A stretch of DNA of 64,000 nt, from assembly GCA_019916065.1 (NCBI GenBank), contig CM034237.1, positions 26,098,340-26,162,339 of the forward strand, read 5' to 3'. The DNA comes from Vitellaria paradoxa. Lineage: Eukaryota > Streptophyta > Magnoliopsida > Ericales > Sapotaceae. This document shows, one piece after another, positions 1 through 9,944 of the stretch. A program made the position numbers and the translations under genes. How positions within the stretch are numbered: the stretch's first letter is position 1; every line of letters starts with the position of its first letter. The notes under the pieces are model-generated. The model saw only the letters and a list, made by a program, of their open reading frames with translations, had not been told where the DNA came from and ran no database searches.

Positions 1-1077
1 CCTTCAAATTGGCAATTAGGATCAAGTTCTTTTGATAGAAGTAGATTTTTTAAGGAGGAGGCTAGTGAAAGTTTTGATGAGAATTGGTCACGTAAGGCGG
101 TGGTAATTGAGAGATACTGGCAAATAGATCATTTTAACAAAGATGAGTTTATGTTGGAACAGAATTTTGAGGGAAGACAGTGGCTCAATGTGGCAAGGTT
201 CCATGCTTACTGCATAACGAATTTAGTAAGAGAATTCTTTGCTAATTTCAGAAAGGGGTCCATCATCAAACATGAGGGGAGAGAATGCCTTGTTAGTTAG
301 GTTAGAGGGGTTGGGATCACATTAACTCCCGAGGACTTTGCCCAAGTTTTTCAACTCCCTAGAATCGAAGATCCAAAGGTCACCTATCCTTCTAAAGGGA
401 CTCCCCCATTTTCCATAGTAACTTTAAGGATTCTATTAGAAGGATTTGAATGGGGTGCGGAATTTAGGAAGCCGGTGTCTACACTTAAAGATAAATATTG
501 GGCACTACACATGTTTTCTTGTACAAACTTGTTACCACAAAATCGGAATGCGGATTGCACACATATTCGAGCACAATTGATTTTTGCTATCAGGATAGGG
601 TTAACGATTGATTTGCCCACTTACTTATGGTACCACGTGGCATCCATTTATGAGCACCCAACTGCTTTGAATGCATTACCTTTTGGTGGGGCACTCACAG
701 AAATATTTAGAAGGAAGGGAGCACGTATTCCTGATGACTTACCCATAACTTCTAGTCTACAACCCTTCACTATTACCTCGTATGTCAAGTCTCGAGGCAC
801 ACTTTCTCAAAAGAAGAGGAAGGTGGAGGACCCTGAGCATCAGGGTCGACCTTCACAAGCACAAGAGGAGTCAGATGAGGATGAGGAAAAGGTGACCAAT
901 GATGATCTAGCTGATCAAATAGAGGCATTGGCCGAGCGTATCAGTGCTATGGAGCAAAACCAGGAAGCAGATCACCAGCTCCATCAGCGTATCTATCACA
1001 GCCAGCAGACCCAGGGACACCTTTTGCAGAGCATATTGGACTATCTCAGAGATTCTCATCCACCGCCACCTTCTTAG
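1..1077 (+). pseudogene. ORF2, putative plant transposon protein-type ORF of E1 (one internal stop)
   Basis: The reading frame is open from base 1, so the N-terminus lies outside. It runs to a stop at 1075-1077, with a single TAG at 298-300 where the copy in element A has TGG. The order is a short polar start with SSFDRSRF, then a globular region with QWLNVARFHAY, VRGVGITLTPEDF, KDKYWALHMFSCTNLLP and ALPFGGALTEIFRRKGARI. This pattern resembles the 'putative plant transposon protein' domain found 3' of pol in Athila-type elements. The tail is acidic (ESDEDEE), then a probable coiled coil (about 300-350) and a proline end. Its job is unknown; some authors call ORFs in this position env-like. 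No signal peptide or membrane segment is visible. Domain family by pattern only. Confidence 0.7.
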
Positions 1078-1362
1078 TGACTATCTTTCTTCTTATCTTT
1101 TTGAGAGTTTAGGAGAGGTTTTATTGTTTTACTTACTCCTAAAGCTCTGTATTTTCTCTTTACTTGGTTGAGACAAATGTATGTGGATGCTTAATTTTCT
1201 CATCTTGCTACTTTTACTTACTTATGTTTACTTCTTATTGTTTACCGTCGTTTACATTACTTTTGTTCCTTTTCTTTTTTATTTTGATGTATTACCTTTT
1301 GTTGAATGAGTTTGATTACTTGAGTTCCTAATGCCTTATTTTCCATATTCTTTGCAAAGAAC

Positions 1363-1914
1363 ATGTACATCAAGTATGGCTCTAACAATGAAATTGATAA
1401 TCAGACGGTTAATTGTAACTTACTAATTGGCCATAAACGTAAATGGGAAGAATCAATTTACATTTTTAGTGATAGTGACTCCGAGAGTTTTGAGAGTAAC
1501 TGGGAATGGTGGCCTTAGCGATATTTTTTAGAGAGTAATTCTTTACCCTTGCCACTAATCTATCCTCCATTGCTTCGTGTGACACCTGACCAATTAATTG
1601 ATGGCCAATGGTGGAGTGAGGTTGACCTTCAACTTTTGTTAGACATGGAATGGGCAGAGATACATGTAGCTAATGAGTGGTCAGATTCACCTTCTTATGA
1701 CACAGACACTAACACTAGTATAGAGTCTGACTTAGATGTTTCACCTGGCTATTCTGATATGCCACCTTTGGAGGATATCCCTGCTGTAGAGAGGGTTGAT
1801 ATCACATGTGTGGATGGTGTTGTAATTTCTGATGAGCTAGATCACGATGATGATTCGGTTATTAGTTTGCAATTTCTTTTTCCACATGATCAGCTTTTCG
1901 ATGCCATGAGGTAA
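1363..1914 (+). pseudogene. ORF3, small acidic ORF downstream of ORF2 (one internal stop)
   Basis: The frame opens with ATG at 1363 and closes before 1915, about 183 codons, with one TAG at 1516-1518. Conserved words shared with the minus-strand copy at 48306-48785 include RYFLESNS, LPLIYPPL, TPDQL, DGQWW, EVDL, MEWAE, VANEW and PPLEDIP. The second half is rich in Asp, Ser and Thr. The order of conserved words is colinear between copies although the DNA has diverged, so this was a real protein. I recognise no family. Its fixed position after ORF2 suggests that the two belong to one 3' cassette. Confidence 0.6.
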
Positions 1915-3778
1915 TATCTTTCTTCATATTTATTATTTATTTAAATTGTTCCATTATATCTTTCATTTCATTTCATTTACCATTTCATTTAGTTTATATG
2001 GGGGGCATGTTTAGTGTATGTGTGTTATGTTTTTCATTATGTTTATCCGTGTTCATAATCATGCTTCTTTTATACCTTCTGCTCATTTATTTGTTGTGTT
2101 TTCCACATTGGGGACAATGTGTAGTTCAAGTTAGGGGGGTAGCATTCGCATGATAATAAAAAAAATTTGAGCATGTTTGAGCTTCAATATATGAATTTCG
2201 CATCTATACACTTACATGCATGCTAGATAATTTTATGGTTGGATTGATTGTGAAATTGGGTGAGAAAGTAATAAGTGAGTTTTGTTTAAGTATTAATAGG
2301 AAACATAATATAAGTGGAGTGTGTGATAACTTTGTGCAATTTTGTTTTGGATTATCATGGTGAAAAGCTTGTGTGCTTAGGAGTAAATTTCATTTGATAT
2401 TGGTTACTTGAGCATCTTTGGACTAGGTAGAGACTTATAACCCTTCATGGTGAGCTTTTGAGCCTTCTATTCTTTTCTTGAGGGATTGCACATACTTACA
2501 ATTCTTTTGCTCTTCACCTTGGGTTTTATTGCATCAATTGCATCGCAAACACCTACATGAGTATCTATTTAGCACATTATGAGTTGTTGCAAGCTTTGAA
2601 AATGATGCTAGGCTTTCTTTATCATTTTGAGCCTCTTTGTCTTTTCTTGGTTATAAATTACCCTATGAGCCAACTTGAAGCTTTTTAATCAAGTGTGTGA
2701 TATACATTTTTTTTTCTTGGATCTCCTCTTATATGATAACCCGTATACCCCATTCACACACTTTAAGCCTAACCCTCACATGTCTTGGGTTGTGAAAGTG
2801 TCTCAAGCCTAGGTTGTTAATTTGGGTTGGGAATGGAAGTTTTTAAGAACAAAAGGAAGAAGAATGTTGGGATGAGAATTAATGTGTTGAATGTTAAAAA
2901 AAAAAAAAATTGGTTATTCCTTTTTGGGACTGGGGTATTTTATTATAATTACTGAGAATGTCCCATGAGCAGTTGTAATTTAGTGAATAGGCTTCATGTT
3001 GTAATCTTCTTAGGGTTGGAAAGGAATTGGGTAGTTTGGGAGTTCTATGCACTTGAACACTTTTCTTCCAAGACATGTGTTTTGATTTCCATCCTCAATG
3101 GTTAACCACTACCCCTAGCCAAGTTACAACCTAAATAAATACCTAGTGGATTCTTAGCAAGTAACTCTTGTATTGTACATGTAGTGATCTAGTGTAGGTT
3201 ATGTGATGTGATTCTCACACATGCATTGAACCATGGTTAGGAGCTGTCCATTTTGAGTTCCAATTGAATTTATTCACATATTATGGGGTTGTGTGCAACT
3301 AGGAGAGCATTTTATGCTATTAAGAATGTGTGAACACTTGAATGAGTGAATTTCTTTTTATGAGTGGAATCCTGTGAGCTTTTGAAGTCAAAACTTAGTT
3401 CCAGTTATGCTCTTGAGATCTTGTTGAATGAATGAAACAATTTTAAATACATGTTTTTTTCTATTTTGATAGTCTATGCATTTATGCTTAGCACTTGGAA
3501 ATTACACATGACATTTGGATTTTGTAACTTATTGAGCTTGAACTTAATTCATCTTTAATCTTGATTATTCTTTGACACATTAAGACCATGCTATAGAATT
3601 TTGTGGGTACATTCGTTGCAAACCCTCGCGAGACCTTACTCATCCGCTAGGGGGAACCTAGGGGTTTAAAGGGCTTGCTGCACATAGCTAAGTGTGGCCA
3701 TGTTTCCAATGAAAGAGAAATAGGATAGTTGTTGCATTGCATTTTAATAAAAAGCATTGCTAGGGACTAGCAATGTTC
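1915..3778 (+). other. Long non-coding 3' region of E1
   Basis: No ORF of note. Blocks of this sequence recur, inverted, at 4529-6289 (E2), 46355-48305 (A) and 56989-59257 (B), including the GTCTTGGGTTGTGAAAGTGTC-type block, a homopolymer run (2897-2909) and a block about cold-spot spacing from the LTR with CCGCTAGGGGGAACCTAGG. The region is therefore a conserved non-coding part of the element family, present in autonomous and gag-only members alike. That fits a role in packaging, polyadenylation or reverse transcription rather than coding. Confidence 0.65.
2104..2142 (+). promoter_or_regulatory. Stem-loop followed by a second polypurine-like tract (central PPT candidate)
   Basis: CACATTG-GGGA-CAATGTG forms a perfect 7-bp stem. 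Seven bases later comes AAGTTAGGGGGGTAG, very similar to the real 3' polypurine tract at 3779. Equivalent pairs sit near 5810-5855, 40320-40360, 48010-48050 and 58738-58775 on the other strand. A second plus-strand primer is one reading; an alternative is an RNA structure for packaging. Confidence 0.45.
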
Positions 3779-3791
3779 AAGTTGGGGGGTG
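3779..3791 (+). promoter_or_regulatory. 3' polypurine tract of E1
   Basis: AAGTTGGGGGGTG directly abuts the LTR start TGATTACAC. Position and composition are those of the plus-strand primer of LTR elements. Confidence 0.75.
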
Positions 3792-4528
3792 TGATTACAC
3801 TTGAAAAGTGTAATTACAAATTCTATATTTAGAAGCACTTTAATGCATTTAATTAGTTAAATCTTAAGTTTTAGCATTATTTTGTAACTTACGAATTGTG
3901 TTATCTTCTTTGTAGGGAAAGGGACAAAAAGATCAAAGTTAATGGCACTGAAGAAGGCTTAGAAGATAAAGAAAAAGTTGTGACTCAAGCTTCACTGAGG
4001 ATGGCTCGAACCAGCCCAAGGAAAAGTGAAGGAGAAAGAAAGATAGAAGAATGCATTCTAAGGTCCCCACCTTAGATCTTGAGGTCCCCACCCCAGCAGG
4101 GAAATAACAGTCCGAGGTCCCCACCTTAGATTATGAGGTCCCCACCTCAGAACAAACCTGGGCTGCGAGTTTCTCTTCATTTTTTTTTGGGTTTTCAAAA
4201 CCCTTATATAGGATGGTTATGCACGACTGAAGGAGGACGCCTCTCTTTGATTATTACACTTTAGATTGAGAGTTAGATTAGGTTTTTGATTGATTTTAGA
4301 GTGATTTGTACGATTGGACGTGTGGATCTATGGAGGTCTTTGGAGTTTTTATCATTGTCTTTGCGTTACTTGTTCATATTTTCTTTTACATCCGAGTTAC
4401 ATTGTAAGTTGCACTTTAATTTACTTCGATTTATTTCGATTTACTTCGTAATATAATGTTTTGCTTGTTTCAATTCCCTTTTCGCATGATGGAATGTTCT
4501 TTTATCGTTTTTGTGATGTTTACACTCA
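3792..4528 (+). repeat. 3' LTR of E1, truncated
   Basis: Begins TGATTACACTTGAAAAGTG, as do the LTRs of A and B. It holds four copies of a word close to GAGGTCCCCACCTTAG (4060-4160), followed by a TATA-like TATATA at 4205-4210. Similarity to the B LTR continues to about 4525 (AATATAATGTTTTGCTTGTT-type block) and then stops in the middle of the LTR. Confidence 0.75.
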
Positions 4529-6289
4529 CTCATCAGGGGTTCATTCTCACCTAATAGCATATGATGCTGTCCTAGTTGCACATAATCCCACAAACTAGAG
4601 AGTGAACTAAATTGAAGTTCTGAATGGACAGCTCATATTAAGAAATTCCAATGCCATGCAATGGATTACACCACACAACCCACACAAGTTCACTACATGC
4701 ACACATAAGTATTGTTCACTTAGAATCCACTAGGTCTTTGATCAGGTTATAACTTGGCCATGGGTAAAGGTTAAACAATAGAAGTTATGGAAATCAAAGC
4801 ACATGCCATGGGATAAATATGCTCAAGTATATACAAGTCCCAAACTACCCATTTCCTTTCTATACCCCCACCAACAACATGAATCTTATTCAAACTAAAT
4901 ACTACCCTTGGGACTATTGCAAATATTGCAAATAATGTTTAAGTCCCATAATTTCATAAACAAAGGAATGACAATTTTTTTCTTTTTTTTTTCTTTTTTT
5001 TTTTCTTTTCTTTTTTTTTTTTCATTTGCTTTTGAAAATGAATAATGAACTATACAACGCATGAATTCTCATCTCAACATTTTTCCTCATTTTGCTCTTA
5101 AAAGCTTACATTCCCAACCCGAATTCACAACTTAAACTTTGAGACACTTTCACAACCCAAGACATGTGAGGGTGAGGATTAAAGTGTATGAATGGGGTGT
5201 AGGGGATATCATATGTGAGGGGAACCAAGAAGAGAAAACTTTATATCACACACTTTATTTTGAGGCTTCAAGTTGGTTCTTAGGGCAATTTCATATCAAG
5301 AAAAGATAAAAAGGCTCAAATTAACAAAGAGGGCCTAGCATCATTTTCAAAGCTTACAACAACTCATGATGTACCAAGGAATACCCATGCAAGTGTGTGA
5401 TGCAATTGGTGCATTGAAAACTAAAGTGAAGAACAAAAGAGCTGTAATTATGTGCAATCCCTCAAGAAAGGAATAATAGGCTCAAAAGCTCACCCTTAAG
5501 GGGTTTAAGTCTCCACCTAGTCCAAGAATGCTCAATTAACCCATGTCAAACAAAATCCACCCTTAAGCACATAAACTCTTCTCCATGATAGTCAAAAATG
5601 CACAAAGTCATGACACACTCAACTTGAACTAAGTTGCCTATCAAAGCTTAAACATGACTCATTCATCACTCTCTTACTCAAATTCACCATTAACCAAACC
5701 AAAAGGGCCAATATGTAAGGATAAATGTGCTAAGTCAAGTATTTAAGCTAAAAAAATTGCTCAAATTTTGAAAAATTTGACAATTGACAATTTTAGCACA
5801 AAGGGTCATCATGCAAACTCTACCCCCAACCTAAACTAAACATTGTCCTTAATGTGAGAACTATGAGAGACAAGTGGGCCGTAGTGTGCGAAGTGAGCAT
5901 GATGATGATGAGCATAAAGATCAATCAATATATAACACATAAGCCAAACATGCACCCAAAAAGAGAACCCCATAAGTAATAAAGAACACCCTCCAACCTG
6001 GTTTCTACAGTACTTCCAACAATAACCAACAACATATATCCAAGTGTTATGCTCAAAATGTAGAAACAGAAGGTAGAAAAGGTGGATATTACCTCAAGAG
6101 CTTCCTTATTTGAAGAAGAGAAAAAGCTATACAAGAGAAAATGTTAGAAAGAAAATAAAAGAAAAATAAAGGGAAAATAAGACAGGAGAAAGAGTTAGTA
6201 CAAAAGACGAAATAAAAATAAAAGAAAAGAAAATAAGAGAAGAAAATCAAACCAAAAAACAGAAATACGAAAATAAGAAAAAGAAAACT
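4529..6289 (-). other. Non-coding 3' region of E2, truncated
   Basis: No real gene. It matches the non-coding regions of B and A block by block, including the polypyrimidine run (4976-5022) and the PPT-like tract with its stem near 5810-5862. About 440 bp that should precede the polypurine tract, and the whole 3' LTR, are missing at the left edge. Confidence 0.6.
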
Positions 6290-7851
6290 CTAACCTACTA
6301 TGTACAAAAGAAACAAAGAAGAAGGGTTATCTAACACCCTCTCTATCCTATGCATCCACAAATGGTTTAAGAAATAAATTATTTTCTTTGGGTCTTGAAG
6401 CACTGAATATGGATGCTTTTTAGGTGTAAAACACACCAAAGGATGAAAGGCCAAGTGAGGTTCATGAAACCTCAAATATGGCCATAATGCATACATGGAT
6501 ATGGATATGGTGGGTTCAACAACTCTTACAATGCCCAAGAAATCTATGGGTGTGGAAATGGTGGGTTTGAATGATCTCTTAACACCTAAAAAGTCAATGC
6601 AGGCCTTCCCCATGTTTACTACCTCTCCCCAATGATGGTTGATCTCATGGTAGTCACTCATAATTCCCATAGTAAGACTCTCGGATGGGACTAAGTCAAG
6701 AAGTGAGAGGTGTGCACTGCTGTCAACCTCAGGTGAATAAGTGAGTGAGTAAGGATCAACTGACTTAATGATATGCTCCTCGAGCGTTGTAACTTGCAAT
6801 TGCTCAAACGAAGTCAAAAGACTCTCAATAGGGCCCGTGGTGGTCTGGGTGGGTAAAGCATCAAACTCAGTAGTAGGAAAGGACTGTATGTCTCCCTGAC
6901 TCTTAAAAGGTGGTATAGAAATCTCCTGAATGGGAGAGTCCACAGGGAAATGAGAAAGACACTCATCCCAAACATCATCCCTAGTGTGGTCAGGGCAATT
7001 TTCCCACTCAGTGCCTATGGTCTCAAATTGTGCATCATAAGGTTCACTAGGCCAATAATCTTGGGGCTCCTTAGACTGGCGCTTAGTGAGTGGAACAAGG
7101 TTGGGACATGGAAAATCTGAGTAATTAGGCTCCACGCATACGCTACTTCCAAGGGATGGATCATGAGGATCAAATGAAGTAGAAGCATGAGGGAAAAGGT
7201 CAGTGTGCCTTTCAAGTACATATGGTTCAAATCTAGTTTCAAGTCTTTGCCGTGGCCTGGTGTGTTCATAGAAAAATTCAAGGAATGACCATGCCTCACC
7301 CGGTGTGAGGTCAAGAAATTCCTTCCCCAAGACTATATCAAACGCCTGGTGCAACTTATGATACAGAGCATTTTATAATATGGCTATGATGTCCCCTAAC
7401 TCTAATCCATGACTTGCAAAAGTGTCCAAAAGTATGTTAAATCTCTCCCAGCAGTAAGAAAATACTTCACCCTTCTTTTGATAAAAATTTCTAATTTGAA
7501 AGCCATGGGTGAAGGTTTGATACATAGGGAGGAAATGTTCAATAAAATCTTGACAACATTGATCCCAAGTAGTCCATTCACCAAAATCATAGCACCATTC
7601 ACCAGCCACACTTCGTAAAGACAAAGGAAAGAACATGAACCTAAGCCTCTTACTCATTCTAACATCATCACATAAGCCACACACTGCCTCAAACCTATCA
7701 GGATGAAGACATGGGTCTTCCTCCTCGTGCCCAAAAAATTGGGGTAATTGGTGATAGGTCTCCAATGTATAGTCATATCCAAATTGGTTACTTAGAGACT
7801 CAATGCAGGCTTGGGCATCAAAAGGACCATGATTGAATCATCAAAATCCAT
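6290..7851 (-). pseudogene. gag: gag of E2 (frameshift near the start, one internal stop)
   Basis: Homologous to the open gag of B. Recognisable words are QFFGHEEEDPCLHPDRFEA, FPLSLRSVAGEWCYD, FIEHFLP, FNILLDTFASHGLELGD and GEAWSFLEFFYEHTRP, the pattern of a plant retrotransposon gag (PF03732-like) of about 180 residues, followed by a long acidic tail. The likely ATG is at 7851, but one base is missing within the first dozen codons, and a TAA ends the frame at 7373-7375 where B has a Tyr codon. The C-terminal tail carries two copies of a repeat with IDFLGV/I; B has three. Role in life: capsid-like particle protein. Confidence 0.75.
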
Positions 7852-8075
7852 GTCTATGATATGAAAACAAAAATGAAAACAAAATGAGAGAAAAGAAAAA
7901 CTACACTAAAATGCAACCTAAGTTAACTAACATGCAAGCCAGCTTATATGATATGCAAATGAATATGTTACAATGCAAAAGAAAGAAAACTACAAAGAGA
8001 TGGAGAAAATGAACAATTCACCCAATTTCTCAACTGAACTCCTCTTAACTCCCAAGTCTAGCGTTTAGTTGCCCT

Positions 8076-8092
8076 CCCCGGCAACGGCGCCA
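8076..8092 (-). promoter_or_regulatory. Primer binding site of E2, tRNA-Asp type
   Basis: On the minus strand TGGCGCCGTTGCCGGGG, complementary to the 3' end of plant tRNA-Asp, six bases inside the LTR end GGTCA. Confidence 0.85.
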
Positions 8093-8098
8093 AAAACT

Positions 8099-9944
8099 TG
8101 ACCGACCCTAAATTGTGTTCGGGTTCTACCTCTCAAGTGCAAAAGGGTGGTCGTAGTCTTACTCAGTGAGAATCGAGGTCATCTCCACAGGGAGGGCTTT
8201 GTTAAAAACTCTAGACTTGTTATCTTAGTTAGTAGGTGAACCTAAGTTAATTTAAACTAATTTTAGATTTACAAGGTGTTTGAATATGGTTGGGTTGAGA
8301 ATGATGGAGTGTAGGAATTGTGATTCTAAATTAAGATAAAAACACTACAAATAAAATAACGAAGACAATCTTGGCTTAAAACCAAATCCGGTAGTGGGAT
8401 AGTAATGGTTTACTCAAACGCGTTTGTTACTCAACCTAGCAATTAAACATGCTTTGCTGGGTTGGAAGATATTTCATTAAAACCTAATTTATGAAACTCA
8501 AAGTAAGCGGAGGCTTTTGAAATTAGTTTCGGACTTATCGGGACATTAAATCGAACACCTAGTATGCACGAGCGTTAACTCGTAGCCAGGCTTCGATTGT
8601 AACACGGATGAACCAATTTCTTAAGAAAACCTCAATGGTTCTATGAAAATAGGTTCCAAATCACCGGGCCATTGAACCAACCACTTGGTGTGCACAAGTG
8701 GCCAATCATAACCAAGCTTTGGTTATAACATGGGTGATTGATTTCGTAAGAAAAACTAGTTTGGGTTTTGGAAAAAAAGAGTCTAACTCACCGAGACATT
8801 GAACCAAGCACTTGGTGTGCACAAGTGCAACTAAGCTACGGTTGTAACATGGGTGAGTAGGTTTCGAAAGAACCCTAGCTTACTATGAGATTTCATTTAG
8901 AGATTAAAAGATATTTCAATTAAAAATATTCTTTCACATTCGAATTCACCAAACTACCACACTACCTTCAATGATTTGAAGCCAAGAATAAACCCTAGCC
9001 TAACATATGTGAACTTTGAAGAGAAAAACAAACTTGTAAATCATCCATTAACGTAAAACGAAAAGCGAAAACAAAAAGAAGATATTGAAGACTAAAGGAA
9101 CGAAAAGAAATATGAAATAAATCTGAACTTTAAACTTGGAATTGAAATAGTTAAATACGAACCAACTTACATGTATTCAAGAAGAACTACTATCGATTCA
9201 AAGCTTCCAATCCAAACCCTAATCAGATGAATGAGAATGATAATCCAAAAGAGTACTTGCAAGCTTCAATCCAAAAGTAAAACCCTAATCTAGTTTAGGC
9301 TATGTAAAACTGAAAAGAAAAGAAAATAGAGTATGTAAAAAGCTCTTACGAACCTAATCTGAAAATCCCCTTTATATATGGGTACAATGAAGGGCATAAG
9401 GGGTACATCACTTTACATAAAGAAAATCAAAGGTCAAAGGTGATGGGCGCCCATGGTTGACGTGGGGCGCCTGTGGCGTAGTTGTCCAAGGTGTTTGATG
9501 TAGTCTTCAATGAAACAGCTCCACAAACCACTCTCGGTGGGCGACCGTCTGATTAAGGGTGGGGTGCCCGTGGGCATTGAGGGGCACCCGTGGGTAGCCT
9601 CCACCAGCTGCTAGACTAAATTCCTCTAAGACTTGAGACTTTCCACCAAAAACACCTCTCAATAGGCACGTATCTTATTAAGGGTGGGGCGCCCATGGCT
9701 TGTATGGGGTGCTCATGATAATACGGGGCGCCCATGCTACTCCACCTTCATCCACAGCTTTGATTCCTTGCTCTTTAAACTCTTCTCTTCACCCTTTCCT
9801 CCTCAAATAAAGCATCAAAGACCTATAAACACCCACAAGAATGTAAATAAACTCACTTCATTATAACTTATGAAGTTTATGTACCTAAAACACTTAAAAC
9901 CAATTGCAAAATCATGGTGAAATAACATTATATGTGCTCAATCA
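8099..9944 (-). repeat. 5' LTR of E2 (1846 bp)
   Basis: On the minus strand it starts TGATTGAGCACATATAATG and ends TAGGGTCGGTCA. The U3 holds several GC-rich words of the type GGGGCGCCCATGG (9448-9735) upstream of a TATA-like TTTATATA (9371-9378 on the plus strand). Downstream are about two and three-quarter tandem units of roughly 126 bp (8541-8880). Confidence 0.8.
8541..8880. repeat. Tandem subrepeat inside the E2 LTR, about 126-bp period
   Basis: Units start near 8541, 8667 and 8793 and share words such as CACTTGGTGTGCACAAGTG, GTAACATGGGTGA and AAGAAAACCT. The same three units occur in solo LTR S at about 14081, 14211 and 14338. Confidence 0.7.

Larger units (their letters stand above)
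1..4528 (+). mobile_element. Athila-like LTR retrotransposon E1, 3' part (truncated both ends)
   Basis: This is the 3' half of a plus-strand Ty3/gypsy element. In order it shows an ORF with a plant-transposon-type domain (ORF2), a small acidic ORF (ORF3), about 1.9 kb without genes, a polypurine tract (AAGTTGGGGGGTG) and the start of a 3' LTR beginning TGATTACAC. The same order is seen on the minus strand in element A (52146 down to 44828), so I infer that gag and pol lie left of the window. The LTR is cut off at about 4528, where a minus-strand element begins. Both ORFs carry stop codons, so the copy is inactive. Confidence 0.82.
4529..9944 (-). mobile_element. Gag-only (TR-GAG type) LTR retrotransposon E2, 3' end missing
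   Basis: Minus-strand element with, from right to left, a 5' LTR (8099-9944), a tRNA-Asp primer site (8076-8092), a gag pseudogene (6290-7851) and a non-coding region that breaks off at about 4529. No protease, RT or integrase is present. The inside is closely related to element B (55411-62778), but the LTR has a different U3, starting TGATTGAGC instead of TGATTACAC. The bases after the LTR are ATAAA; the other side is lost, so no duplication can be tested. Confidence 0.78.

Noticed and set aside
5925..6134. 69-codon minus-strand ORF with hydrophobic segments
   Set aside because: Lies in the non-coding region of E2, is not conserved in B or A, and is explained by T-rich composition.
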